From CAVORB01 sp963736235 (GTDB taxonomy: Bacteria; Pseudomonadota; Gammaproteobacteria; Chromatiales; Chromatiaceae): a stretch of 64,000 bases of DNA. The position numbers were made by a program, and so were the translations under genes. Each line of letters begins with the position of its first letter. The stretch's first letter is position 1. Positions 18,293 to 27,346 of this stretch are shown piece after piece. The notes under the pieces were generated by a model. That model was not told the DNA's origin. It saw nothing but the letters and a program-made list of their open reading frames with translations, and did no database searches. The stretch spans positions 372,001 through 436,000 of the forward strand of contig CAVTOR010000031.1 of NCBI GenBank assembly GCA_963736235.1, written 5' to 3'.

Positions 18293-19983
18293 CTATCTGA
18301 CCTCGGCCGCGCCGACACCGCGGGGATCGCTGGCGCCAAGCACCCGGTTACCGGTCCGGTCCCAGTACACCGCGTGCATGTCGCCGAATCCGTCATCGAT
18401 CTCGCGCAACCGATGGCCTCTCCGCTCGAGGGACCGCGCGTCGGCGGGCTCGAATGCCGCCGGCTCGTGTTGAATCTCGTCGGGCAGGAATTGGTGGTGG
18501 AAGCGCGGTTTCGCAACCCACCGCGACGGGTCTTCCCCCGCGTCGAGGGACAGGACCGCACGCAGGACCATGGTAATGATGCGGCTGCCGCCGGGCGTGC
18601 CGAGGACCGCCACGCCGCGCTCCGACTCGACGAAGGTGGGCGTCATGCTCGAGAGCATGCGCTTGCCGGGTGCGATGGCATTCGCCTCTCCGCCCACGAG
18701 CCCGTAAGCGTTGGGCACGCCGGGGCGGGCCGAGAAGTCGTCCATCTCATCGTTGAGTAGAACGCCGGTACCAGGCGGCACGAACGCCGATCCAAAAGGG
18801 TAGTTGATGCTCAGGGTGGCCGCGACGCGGTTGCCGTCGCGGTCGAGGATCGAGAAGTGTGTGGTATCCGCGCCCTCGCCCTCCGCCGGCTCGGGCTGGC
18901 TCGGGGTCGCCCGATCGAGGCGGATGTCCCTCGCCACGCCGGCGGCGTAATAGGGGTGCGTGAGGCGCTGGAGGGGCATGGCGACGAAATCCGGGTCACC
19001 CAGCCACAGGGCGCGGTCGCGGTAGGCGCGGCGCATCACCTCGGTCAGCAAATGGGCACGGTCCGCGTCTGCAAGGTCCCCGACCTCGTAGCCCGAGAGC
19101 ATATTGAGCATCTGCACCAGCAGCACCCCGCCGGACGAGGGCGGCGCGGCGCTCACCACCCGCCAACCGCGGTAGCCGCCAACGATCGGCTCGCGCTCGA
19201 CCACCCGGTACGAGGTCAGGTCCTCCAAAGTCCAGATCCCACCCGCGGCGCGCACGCCCGACACCAGCGCCTCGGCGGTAGGTCCGGCATAGAAGCCGTC
19301 CCGCCCGTCGCGGGCGATGCGCTCCAGGGTGGCGGCCAGCTCAGGCTGGCGGATCAGTGTTCCCTCCGCCGGCACCTCCCCATCGCGCAGGAACAGCTCG
19401 GAGGACGGACAGTCCAGCGGCGCAGCACCTCGGCCCGCCAGCCGGCGAGCTCGCGGTAACGCCGGTTGACCTCGAAGCCTTCCCGGGCAAGGGCGATGGC
19501 CGGTTGGAGCGAGCGATCCAGGGGCAGGCGACCGTACTGCTCGGACAAGTGGACGAGGGCGGCCGGCTCGCCGGGGATTCCCGCCGCCAGCGGCCCGTTC
19601 AGGGCGAGATCGGAGACGAACTCGCCCTCCGCATCCAGGTACATGTCCCGCCCGGCGGCGAGCGGCGCGCGCTCGCGACCGTCGAGCATGACCTGGAACC
19701 CGTCTTCCGCCCGATGCAGCAACCAGAAGCCGCCGCCGCCCAGCCCGGATGAATAGGGCTCCGCCACGGCCAGCGCGGCGCTGACCGCGACCGCGGCGTC
19801 AAAGGCGTTGCCGCCGGCCTCAAGGATCTCGAAACCGGCAGCTGTCGCCAGCGGGTGCGCGCTGGCGATGGCGGCCGCCGGCGGGCGATCGTCCGCAAGA
19901 GCGGATACCGCGGCCCACCACGACAGGGCGAAAAGCAGGGGATAAAAAAGGCTCCGCGAAGGAGCCTTCGGGCGAGCTTTCAA
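18293..19983 (-). CDS. ggt: gamma-glutamyltransferase (frameshifted)
   Basis: Periplasmic N-terminal-nucleophile enzyme that cleaves gamma-glutamyl bonds of glutathione and autoprocesses into two subunits. The N-terminal part (19354-19983) has a signal peptide ending VSALA, then ASAHPLATAAGFEILEAGGN and SSGLGGGGFWLLH; the C-terminal part (frame of 18293-19375) holds the nucleophile Thr in DTTHFSILD and the GTPGGSRIITMVLR stretch. The two frames meet at about 19398-19425, where one base appears missing (or two extra); restored length is about 563 residues, normal for the family. The best start is TTG 19983, 11 bp after the ferredoxin stop; a terminator hairpin lies within the first 13 codons. 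No other start is available upstream of the signal peptide. Confidence 0.88.
19944..19968 (-). terminator. intrinsic terminator/attenuator after ferredoxin, inside the ggt leader codons
   Basis: On the minus strand the stem AAGGCTCC-TTCGC-GGAGCCTT is followed by a U run (plus-strand A run at 19944-19949). It would end the coaD-ferredoxin transcript 25-50 bases after the ferredoxin stop, yet it lies within codons 5-13 of ggt, just before the signal peptide core. Confidence 0.75.
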
Positions 19984-19993
19984 GCGCTGGCCC

Positions 19994-20248
19994 TCAAGCC
20001 TCTTCCCCCGTGATCTGCCGGTATTTCTCCATCAGCTCATCCTCGCTCTCCTCGTGGTCCGGATCCTTGAGGATGCAGTCCACGGGGCAGACCTCGACGC
20101 ACTGAGAGGTGTCGTAGTGGCCAATGCACTCGGTGCACAGGGCCGGGTCGATGACGTAGATCTCGTCGCCCTGCGAGATGGCCCCGTTGGGACACTCCGG
20201 CTCACACACATCGCAGTTGATGCACTCATCGGTGATATACAGCGCCAT
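19994..20248 (-). CDS. 2[4Fe-4S] ferredoxin, YfhL family
   Basis: Small cytoplasmic electron carrier, 84 residues. Two cluster-binding motifs are present: CINCDVCEPECP (residues 9-20) and CTECIGHYDTSQCVEVCP (about 38-55); the second has the longer spacing between its second and third cysteines typical of Allochromatium-type ferredoxins such as YfhL, which is encoded beside coaD in many gammaproteobacteria. An acidic C-terminal helix (EESEDELMEKYRQ) follows. Ends just before a terminator. Confidence 0.95.
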   Translation of the reverse strand: MALYITDECINCDVCEPECPNGAISQGDEIYVIDPALCTECIGHYDTSQCVEVCPVDCILKDPDHEESEDELMEKYRQITGEEA

Positions 20249-20299
20249 GATGGTACTCCTGAGGTCAAAGATTCGGCCGAGGCCCGCCGGATGCGAATG

Positions 20300-20788
20300 T
20301 TACCCAAACCGCTCCCGCAATGCAGCCTGCACCGCCGGGGCGACGAAGCTCGACACGTCCCCGCCCAGACGGGCGATCTCACGCACCAGGGACGAGGATA
20401 TGTAGGAATATTGCTCCGCCGGAGTGAGGAACAAGGTCTCAATGTCGGGAGCCATGCGCCGGTTCATGCCCGCGAGCTGAAACTCGTACTCGAAATCCGA
20501 AACCGCCCGCAGTCCGCGCATGATGACATCGATCCCCTGACTACGGGCAAAGGCCACCAGGAGCCCCGAGAAGGGTGTGATCACTACCTGGGGCAGATGA
20601 TCGAGAACGCCCCGGGCGAGCGCCACCCGATGGGCGGTGTCGAAGACGGGTGCTTTTGCGGTGTCCTCCGCCACGGCCACCACCACGCGGTCGAACAGCG
20701 AGGCCGCCCGTTGAATGAGATCGCTGTGGCCGTTGGTGATGGGGTCGAAGGTTCCCGGATAGACCACGCTGCGCAAGTTGACCTCCAA
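20300..20788 (-). CDS. coaD: phosphopantetheine adenylyltransferase
   Basis: Fourth step of coenzyme A synthesis: transfers AMP to 4'-phosphopantetheine to give dephospho-CoA. The 162-residue protein has the nucleotidyltransferase motif YPGTFDPITNGHSDLI (about residues 9-24, the TNGH form of HxGH), RGLRAVSDFEYEFQLAGMNR (about 90-109) and YSYISSSLVREIARLGG (about 122-138). It lies 36 bp downstream of rsmD, a near-universal pairing. Confidence 0.97.
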   Translation of the reverse strand: MEVNLRSVVYPGTFDPITNGHSDLIQRAASLFDRVVVAVAEDTAKAPVFDTAHRVALARGVLDHLPQVVITPFSGLLVAFARSQGIDVIMRGLRAVSDFEYEFQLAGMNRRMAPDIETLFLTPAEQYSYISSSLVREIARLGGDVSSFVAPAVQAALRERFG

Positions 20789-20824
20789 CGGTGACTGGTT
20801 TCTCCGAAGGATAACAGAGGGCTG

Positions 20825-21397
20825 TCACAATGGGGCCGCGGTTTCGACGCGCGCGAGCGCGTACCGGACCTGCCCCGCGCGCTTCTCCCGAATCAGCCGC
20901 CAGTGCTCCGGGAGCCGCGGAGGCGGATCGTCCGCGGCCGCTTCCAGGTACACATAGGCACCGTCGGCAAGCCAGCCATTGCGTTCAAGCAGGTCGCAGG
21001 CCGGCGCGAGCAGGCCCGCGGCGAAGGGCGGATCGAGGAACACGATGTCGAACGCCGTTCCGCCCGCTGCAAGCCAGGCGAGCGCGTCCGCGTGCTCGAC
21101 CCGAATCTCGGGAGCGCCGAGGACGCGGGCGTTGGCTTGCAGCACGCGGACCACGCCCGGCGCCCGCTCGACCATAACCACCTCGCGCGCGCCGCGGGAT
21201 GCGGCCTCGAACCCGAGTGCGCCGCTGCCCGCGAAGAGATCGAGGCAACGGGCACCGGTGACCACGGGGGCCAGCCAGTTGAACAGGGTTTCGCGCACGC
21301 GATCGGACGTCGGACGCAGGCCCTGTTGTTCGGGCACCGGCAATCGACGGCCGCGGTAGCGACCCGCGATCAGCCGCAGATGACCGCGAGCGGGCAT
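20825..21397 (-). CDS. rsmD: 16S rRNA (guanine(966)-N(2))-methyltransferase RsmD
   Basis: SAM-dependent methyltransferase that modifies G966 of 16S rRNA. The 190-residue sequence begins with GHLRLIAGRYRGRRLPVP, has PTSDRVRETLFNWLAP (about residues 28-43), the SAM loop CLDLFAGSGALGFEAASRGA (about 51-70) and the catalytic FLDPPFAAGL (about 117-126). It sits between the M16 peptidase pair and coaD on the same strand. Confidence 0.96.
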   Translation of the reverse strand: MPARGHLRLIAGRYRGRRLPVPEQQGLRPTSDRVRETLFNWLAPVVTGARCLDLFAGSGALGFEAASRGAREVVMVERAPGVVRVLQANARVLGAPEIRVEHADALAWLAAGGTAFDIVFLDPPFAAGLLAPACDLLERNGWLADGAYVYLEAAADDPPPRLPEHWRLIREKRAGQVRYALARVETAAPL

Positions 21398-21425
21398 CGG
21401 CCGTCCTGTTGTGACGAGGTCCGGC

Positions 21426-22769
21426 TCAGTCGGCCACTCCTGCCACGCGGCCCTCGCGAGGACCGACGATGACGGTGGCTAGGCGGTCCGGATCGACGCG
21501 GCGGGTGAAAGCGTCGCGGATGTCCTGGGCGGACACGGCGCTGACCCGGTCGTTGAACCGGTCAAGGTAGTCGAGCGGCAGTCCGTAGAAGCCGATCATC
21601 GCCAGATACTGCACGATGTTGGCATTGCTGGCGATCCGCAGCGGGAAACCGCCGGTGATGTTCTTCACCGCCGCCTCCAGCTCCGCATCGGTCGGACCCT
21701 CCTCGCGGAAGCGGCGCAGGGTCTGCATCAGCACCTCGCGCGCCTCGGCGGCCTGCTCGTTCTTGGTCTGCAGGCCGAGCAGGAAGGGGCCGCGCTCGGC
21801 CATGGGCAGGAAGTAGCTGTAGACGCTGTAGGAGAGCCCGCGTTTCTCACGCACCTCCTCCATCAGCAGGGAGACCAAACCGCTGCCCCCGAGGATGTGG
21901 TTTCCGACATAGAGCGAGAAGTAGTCGGGATCGTTGCGGCTCATGCCGGGCTGGCCCGCATAGATGTGCGCCTGTGTCGAAGGGAAATCGAGTTCCTCGA
22001 GCTGCGCCTCGGCGAGGTCGCGCACCGGCGGCACGGGCGGCGCCGGCTCACCGGATGGCAGTCCGGCCGTGACCCGCGCGGCCACTTCCTCCGCCTCCGC
22101 GCGCGTGAGGTCGCCAACGATGGCAACCACGGCGTTGCTCGCCACGTAATAGCGCCGGTGGAACTCGGTGAGGTCCTGCGGCGTGAGGGCGGACACGCTG
22201 TCCGTGGTCCCGGACGGGTCCGCCGCGTAGGGATGGGCTCCGAAGATCCGCAAGTAGACCTCCTTCTTGCCGACCGTCCCGGGGTCCTGATCGTCCTGGC
22301 GCAAGGCCACCAGGGTGTTCTCACGCACCCGGTCGAAGTCCGCCTGCTGGAACCTGGGAGCTGCCACCACCTGGGACATGGTGTCCAGCGCGGTATTCAA
22401 GGGCTCCGGCTCGGTCAGCGTGCGCATGGAGACGAAAGCCATGTCGCGCAGGGCGCCGACGGAGAGTTCGGCACCGACCGACTCCAGGCGCTCCGCAACG
22501 GTGTCCGCATCCCACTCGCCGGCGCCTTGCGTCAGCATGCCGGCAGTGATCGAGGCAAGCCCGTTGCGTTCACCGTCGCGGGCGCTGCCCGCATCGAAGA
22601 CGACGCGCACGTCCAGGATGGGCAGGTCCGGCGCGGCTGCGAACAGGACCCGCGCCCCGTTGTCGGTGCTCCAGGACTCGATCTTGGGGCCGGCCCAGAC
22701 GAGGCCGGCGAGGGTGAATGCGACGAGCCCGCAGAGCGCTGCGATCCAGCGACGATGTTCAACGAACAT
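21426..22769 (-). CDS. M16 family peptidase subunit, zinc site absent
   Basis: A 447-residue exported protein of the pitrilysin/processing-peptidase family. A signal peptide occupies about residues 1-26 (ending VWA). Where active members have HxxEH, this one reads NGLASITAGML, so the metal ligands are missing; it keeps the C-terminal Arg/Tyr substrate-binding pattern (KRGLSYSVYSYF, about 291-302). Such proteins act as the non-catalytic half of a heterodimer with an active M16 partner, which is the gene immediately upstream (11-base overlap at 22759-22769). Confidence 0.9.
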   Translation of the reverse strand: MFVEHRRWIAALCGLVAFTLAGLVWAGPKIESWSTDNGARVLFAAAPDLPILDVRVVFDAGSARDGERNGLASITAGMLTQGAGEWDADTVAERLESVGAELSVGALRDMAFVSMRTLTEPEPLNTALDTMSQVVAAPRFQQADFDRVRENTLVALRQDDQDPGTVGKKEVYLRIFGAHPYAADPSGTTDSVSALTPQDLTEFHRRYYVASNAVVAIVGDLTRAEAEEVAARVTAGLPSGEPAPPVPPVRDLAEAQLEELDFPSTQAHIYAGQPGMSRNDPDYFSLYVGNHILGGSGLVSLLMEEVREKRGLSYSVYSYFLPMAERGPFLLGLQTKNEQAAEAREVLMQTLRRFREEGPTDAELEAAVKNITGGFPLRIASNANIVQYLAMIGFYGLPLDYLDRFNDRVSAVSAQDIRDAFTRRVDPDRLATVIVGPREGRVAGVAD

Positions 22770-24128
22770 TGAGGTGGTCTCCCGCGGGGGTTGAACGCGG
22801 CTCTTTGCCGTTCAGGGGCTGAGGGTCCAGCACGGCTACGGTCAGGTTGTCCGGCACGAGGTACTTGCGAGCCACCTCGCGGATCTGCTCGGGGGTGACC
22901 CGACTGAGATGATCCACGTATTCCTCCGCCAGCGGCCAGCCGAGCCCTGACCGTCTCCAGCTGCCCCAGCAGCATGCCTTGGTAGAAGACCGAGTCGCGT
23001 TCGTAGACCTTGCCCGCGATGAGCTGGGTGCGGATGCGCGCAAGTTCCTGCTCGTCCACCAGATCGTCGCGCAACCGCTGCACCTGCTCCAGCAGGGCCT
23101 TCTCGAGCTCGACCAGGTCGCGCCCCTTGGCGGGCGTTCCGTCCAGCACCAGCATCCCGGGCAGTCGGGTGAAGGCGCTGTAGCCCGCGTCCACGTCGGC
23201 TGCGACACGGGTGCCCCGCACCAGCTCGCGACTGAGGCGCGAGCTTGAACCTCCGTCGAGCACCGAGGACAGCATCTCCAGAGCGTAGGGCTCCCACGGC
23301 TCCTCGGCGTGACCAAGGGCGGTCGCCTTGTAGCCCATGATGAGGTAGGGCTCCTTGGCCGGGGCCTTGACCCGGATGCGCTTCTCCCCGCGCTGGCTCG
23401 GCTCAAGCCGGGGCTTCGGCTGGACGATCTGCTCCGGCTTCAGGGGCCCGAAGTGCTTCTCGGCCAGGGCGCAGACCTCGTCCGGCTCGACGTCGCCGAC
23501 GATGACCAGGGTGGCGTTGTTCGGCGCGTACCACTTACGGTACCAGTCGCGCAGATCCTCGGCCCCGAGGTATTCCAGATCGGAGGCCCAGCCAATGACC
23601 GGGATGCGGTAGGGGGAGGCCTCGTAGGCGGCAGCGTTGAACTGCTCGAAGGTGAGGGACTCGGGGTCGTCCTCGGTGCGCATGCGGCGCTCTTCCTTGA
23701 CCACCTCCAGCTCCTTGAGGAACTCCTCCTCGGGCAGCGCCAGGTTGCGCATCCGCTCCGCCTCTAGCTCGAATGCAATCTCCAGCCGGTCCTTCGCCAG
23801 GGTCTGGAAATAGGCGGTATAGTCGCGCCCGGTGAAGGCATTATCGTCGCCGCCGTTCTCGGCGATGATGCGCGAGAACTCCCCCGGGGCCAGCTTCTCC
23901 GTGCCCTTGAACATCATATGCTCCAGCACGTGGGAGACGCCGGTGACACCGCCGTGCTCGTAGCTCGACCCGACCTTGTACCAGACCTGCGAGGTGACGA
24001 TGGGCGCACGCCGGTCAGGCTTGACGAGGACCTTGAGACCGTTGTCGAGGACGCACTCACGCACCTCGGCGGGCGGCATGGCCAGCCAGGGGCAAGGCGG
24101 CCGCCAGGATAAGTAAGATCCGCTTCAT
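22759..24128 (-). CDS. M16 family zinc peptidase, catalytic subunit (two frameshifts)
   Basis: Exported zinc endopeptidase of the pitrilysin family. The inverted zinc motif is intact in GVSHVLEHMMFKG with the downstream Glu in the ENGGDDNAFTGRDYTAYF/ELEAERM region. Three frames must be joined: a signal peptide from ATG 24128 (MKRILLILAAALPLAGHA, RBS GGAG upstream), the main part to about 22950, and the C-terminal stretch LAEEYVDHLSRVTPEQIREV ending at 22759. One extra C near 24066-24077 and one extra base near 22942-22953 explain both breaks; restored length is 455 residues, typical of the family. Without correction the mature protein would lack its signal peptide. Pairs with the adjacent non-catalytic M16 gene. 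Confidence 0.88.
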
Positions 24129-24518
24129 TCCATCTCCACTGCTCGATAAGGTTTCTGGGCTGCCGGTTCCGGGGCGGGCGCCGCATGCGATGGCGTAAGC
24201 CCTGCGGGTCGGACCACGGGCGGGGTAGTTCCGTTCCCTGGCCCGATGCGATTGCGCCAGCTATCGGCAACAGCCGCAATACTGCCGCCTTGCTGGCGGA
24301 ATCCAAGTGCCTAGCGCGCAGCGGTCTCCCCGCCCGACCAAGCTCCGCGAAGAATCCAGGCGACGCAGACGCGACTACCGCGATTTGCTAGCATGCGCAC
24401 GCGACAACGACTCGGCGAGGTCGCGCCGGATTCCCCATCCGCGAGCGCTATCGAGCCGGCAGCATGAAGCCGATCCCCCAAATTGCCAAGCGTCACCTGA
24501 CGCGGAGTGACGTGTTCG
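24129..24518. other. intergenic region between the M16 peptidase gene and ftsY
   Basis: 390 bp separating divergent transcription units, so it should hold promoters for both. I see no convincing -10/-35 pair, no conserved RNA motif and no credible small ORF with a ribosome-binding site. A short GCCGCC-TTGCT-GGCGGA hairpin lies near 24283-24300 without a T run. Confidence 0.4.
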
Positions 24519-25502
24519 ATGTTCGGCTTTGGAAAGAACAAGCGGGTCAAGAGCGAGACGGAGCCGCCTGAAGGCAAGCGGCGCCTGGTCACGCGTCTCA
24601 AGGAGGGCCTTGCGCTCACCCGGGCCGTCCTCAACACGGATGTCGGGGACCTCATTCGCGGACGAAAGCGCATCGACGAGGAGCTGTTCGAGGAGCTCGA
24701 AACCCTGCTCCTGACCGCGGACGTGGGCGTCGAGGCCACCACCCGCATCATCGACGACCTCTCCGAGCGAGTGAGGCGCCACGAGCTCGCCGACCCCCAG
24801 GCCCTGATCAACGGCTCTACGGGCCGAGCTGCGGGAGATCCTGCGGCGTTGCGAGCTTCCGGTGCGGACGCCGGCAGCCGGACGTCCGCAGGTCGATCCT
24901 CATGGTCGGGGTGAACGGTGCCGGCAAAACGACGACCATCGGCAAGCTTGCCAAGCGGCTGCTAGAGGAAGGCAACAGCGTCATGCTGGCCGCGGGAGAC
25001 ACCTTCCGCGCCGCCGCCGTCGAGCAGCTCCAGGCATGGGGCGAGCGCAACCGGGTTCCGGTGATCGCCCAACGCAGCGGTGCCGACTCCGGCCTCGGTG
25101 ATCTTTGACGCCCTGCAGGCGGCCACCGCCCGTCGCGCGGACGTGTTGATCGTCGATACCGCCGGGCGCCTGCACACCAAGAGCAATCTGATGGAGGAGC
25201 TGTCGAAGATCGCCCGGGTGATGAAGAAGATCGATCCCGACGCACCCCATGAGGTGATGCTGGTGGTGGACGCCACCACGGGCCAAAACGCGCTCAACCA
25301 GGCGGTGCAGTTCAACCAGTCCGTGGGTCTCACCGGCATTACCCTGACCAAGCTGGACGGCACCGCCAAGGGCGGCATCCTGTTCGCGATCGCGGAGCGT
25401 CTCAAGGTGCCGATCCGGTTCATCGGAATCGGCGAATCGATCGAGGATCTGCGCCCCTTCGACGCCGACGAGTTCCTCGACGCCCTGTTTGCAAGCTCGT
25501 GA
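24519..25502 (+). CDS. ftsY: signal recognition particle receptor FtsY (three frameshifts)
   Basis: SRP receptor GTPase that delivers ribosome-nascent chains to the inner membrane. All elements are visible but in three frames: the N domain (DLIRGRKRIDEELFEELETL), the G domain with G1 GVNGAGKTTTIGKLA and GDTFRAAAVEQL, then DVLIVDTAGRLHTKSNLMEEL, TKLDGTAKGG and GIGESIEDLRPFDADEFLDAL. Extra bases at about 24812-24815 (G), 24893-24896 (G) and 25088-25093 (G) account for the breaks; removing them gives an uninterrupted 326-residue protein. There is no long acidic A domain. ATG 24519 follows GGAG at 11 bases; GTG 24507 in the same frame is an alternative. The stop overlaps the ftsE start. An essential gene, so the breaks are probably sequence errors. 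Confidence 0.92.
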
Positions 25503-26168
25503 TCCGCTTCGAGCACGTCACCAAACGCTACCCGGAGAGCGGGGAGGCCCTGAGCGACCTGAGCTTCGAGCTCGCGGCCGGGGAGATGGCCTTCCTGACC
25601 GGCCACTCCGGGCGCCGGCAAAAGCACGCTGCTTAGGCTGATCGGGCTGCTGGAGCGTCCCAGCCGCGGGCAGGTGATGGTCAACGGCCGCAATCTCGGC
25701 CGGCTGCCCCAGCGCAAGATTCCTTACCATCGCCGCGACGTGGGGATGATCTTCCAGGATCACCGGCTGCTTACCGACCGCACGGTGTTCGACAACGTCG
25801 CCCTGCCCCTGGTGGTTGCCGGTCTCGGCCACAAGGAGGTGGGTCGCCGGGTGCGCGCGGCGCTCGATCAGGTCGGTTTGCTCGGCAAGGAGAAGGCGTT
25901 CCCGGTGACCCTGTCCGGGGGCGAGCAGCAGCGGGTGGGCATCGCCCGCGCGGTAGTCGCCCGGCCGCCGCTGGTGCTTGCCGACGAGCCTACGGGCAAC
26001 CTGGACCCGGACCTCTCGCGGGAGATCATGGGGCTTTTCGAACGCTTCAACCAGGTTGGAGTCACGCTGCTCATCGCCAGCCACGACCTGGCGCTGATCG
26101 CCTCCCTGCCCTACCGGACGTTCACCCTGAGCGCCGGGCGGCTGAAATCGGACTCGGGTGCCAGGTAG
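25499..26168 (+). CDS. ftsE: cell division ATP-binding protein FtsE (frameshifted)
   Basis: Cytoplasmic ABC ATPase that, with FtsX, controls septal peptidoglycan hydrolases. Starts at GTG 25499, overlapping the ftsY stop (GTGA), giving VIRFEHVTKRYP. The frame breaks exactly in Walker A: TGHSG, then in the +1 frame AGKSTLLRLIGLLERP. One extra G in TCCGGGCGCCGGC at about 25609-25613 explains it. The rest has the Q loop MIFQDHRLLTDRTV, signature LSGGEQQRVGIARA and Walker B LVLADEPTGNLDP. Corrected length is 222 residues, identical to E. coli FtsE. Confidence 0.93.
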
Positions 26169-26172
26169 CTCC

Positions 26173-27141
26173 ATGGCTAGACGCCGGACATCCACCCGCC
26201 GCGCACGAGCATCCTGGTCCCGTATCCCCGCGGCCTGGCTGAGCCACCACCTGCAGGGCGCTCTGGCCACCCTCGGGCGTTTGTTCCGCAGCCCCCTGCC
26301 CACGCTGATGACGGTTTCGGTGATCGGGATCGCGCTGGCGCTACCGGCCGGACTCTACGTGCTCACCCGCAACCTCAGCGTCCTGGGCAGCGGTTGGGAG
26401 CAAACGGCGTCGATATCCCTGTTCATGAGATCGGAGGTCTCCACCGAGCAGGCCACCGCGCTTGCGGGCACCTTGCGCGGACGCGACGATTTGGCGGAGG
26501 TGAGCGTGATCACCCCGGACGCGGCCCTGGAGGAGCTCCGAAGCTCCAGCGGGTTCGCGGAGGCCATCGACCAGCTCGAGGAGAATCCCCTGCCCGGGGT
26601 GCTGGCGCTGCGCCCCACCAGCGACATCGTCTCGCCCGAGGCATTGGAGCAGCTGCGCGACGAATTGGCGGCCTTGCCGGAGGCGGACTTCGCGCGCCTG
26701 GACACCGAGTGGATTCGCCGCTTCCAGGCAATCGTCGAGCTGGCGCAAGGAGGCGTGCTCCTGATCGGCGCCGTCCTCGCGCTTGGGGTGCTGCTGGTGA
26801 TCGGGAACACCATCCGCCTGGAGATCGAAAACCGGCGCAGCGAGATCGAGATCATGGAGCTGGTGGGCGCAACATCGGCCTTCATCCGCCGGCCCTTCCT
26901 CTATACGGGCGTCTGGTACGGGGTACTGGGCGGTGTCACCGCCTGGCTGCTGGTGACACTCGCGCTCGCCCTGCTGCAAGCGCCGGTGTCCCGTCTGGCC
27001 GCCCTCTATCAAACCCAGTTCCCGCTAAGTGGCCTCGGACCCACCGCTCTTCTCACGCTGATCGGGACGAGCATATCGCTCGGGCTACTCGGCAGCTGGT
27101 TGTCCGTCGGGCGCCACCTGAGCGCCTGTGAGCCGGGATGA
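26173..27141 (+). CDS. ftsX: cell division protein FtsX
   Basis: Inner-membrane partner of FtsE. About 322 residues with a cytoplasmic basic N terminus, four membrane helices (about residues 45-67, 195-220, 245-270 and 290-312) and a periplasmic loop after the first helix that contacts the hydrolase regulators. IRLEIENRRSEIEIMELVGA (about 208-227) is the conserved cytoplasmic loop motif of the FtsX permease family. GTG 26158 and ATG 26173 are both possible starts; the ATG is chosen as the better initiation codon, 4 bp after the ftsE stop. Confidence 0.93.
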   Translation: MARRRTSTRRARASWSRIPAAWLSHHLQGALATLGRLFRSPLPTLMTVSVIGIALALPAGLYVLTRNLSVLGSGWEQTASISLFMRSEVSTEQATALAGTLRGRDDLAEVSVITPDAALEELRSSSGFAEAIDQLEENPLPGVLALRPTSDIVSPEALEQLRDELAALPEADFARLDTEWIRRFQAIVELAQGGVLLIGAVLALGVLLVIGNTIRLEIENRRSEIEIMELVGATSAFIRRPFLYTGVWYGVLGGVTAWLLVTLALALLQAPVSRLAALYQTQFPLSGLGPTALLTLIGTSISLGLLGSWLSVGRHLSACEPG

Positions 27142-27165
27142 ATCTGTTATGAACAGATATTTTTG
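27142..27165 (+). terminator. possible weak terminator or operator after ftsX
   Basis: Perfect inverted repeat ATCTGTT-ATG-AACAGAT at 27142-27158, starting at the base after the ftsX stop and followed by ATTTTTG. The AT-rich 7-bp stem is weak for a terminator; as a palindrome just upstream of a candidate rpoH promoter it could instead bind a regulator. Confidence 0.35.
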
Positions 27166-27190
27166 CCTTTTCCAACCAAAACGCTATGCT
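27163..27190 (+). promoter_or_regulatory. candidate rpoH promoter P1
   Basis: TTGCCT (27163-27168), 16-base spacer, TATGCT (27185-27190), in an AT-rich leader about 155 bases upstream of the rpoH start codon. rpoH typically has several promoters. Confidence 0.45.
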
Positions 27191-27285
27191 TTGTCCAACC
27201 AAGCACTAACTCGATTGGAAAGATCACCTAGACCTCGCATCTGAACTTTTCCACGCGACCACAATCTCACACGCCAGAGATGGCA

Positions 27286-27315
27286 TTGAAATTTCCGCGC
27301 ATTTAGTGCTAGCAT
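27286..27315 (+). promoter_or_regulatory. candidate rpoH promoter P2
   Basis: TTGAAA (27286-27291), 18-base spacer, TAGCAT (27310-27315), ending 31 bases before the rpoH ATG. It is the closer of the two candidates and has the better -35 element. Confidence 0.45.
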
Positions 27316-27346
27316 ATTTCCTAGCGTAACACTTGGGTATTGGGAC

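Noticed and set aside
18293..25502. Treating ggt, the M16 peptidase and ftsY as pseudogenes
   Set aside because: Every conserved motif is preserved across the breaks and ftsY is essential; errors in the sequence are the simpler explanation.
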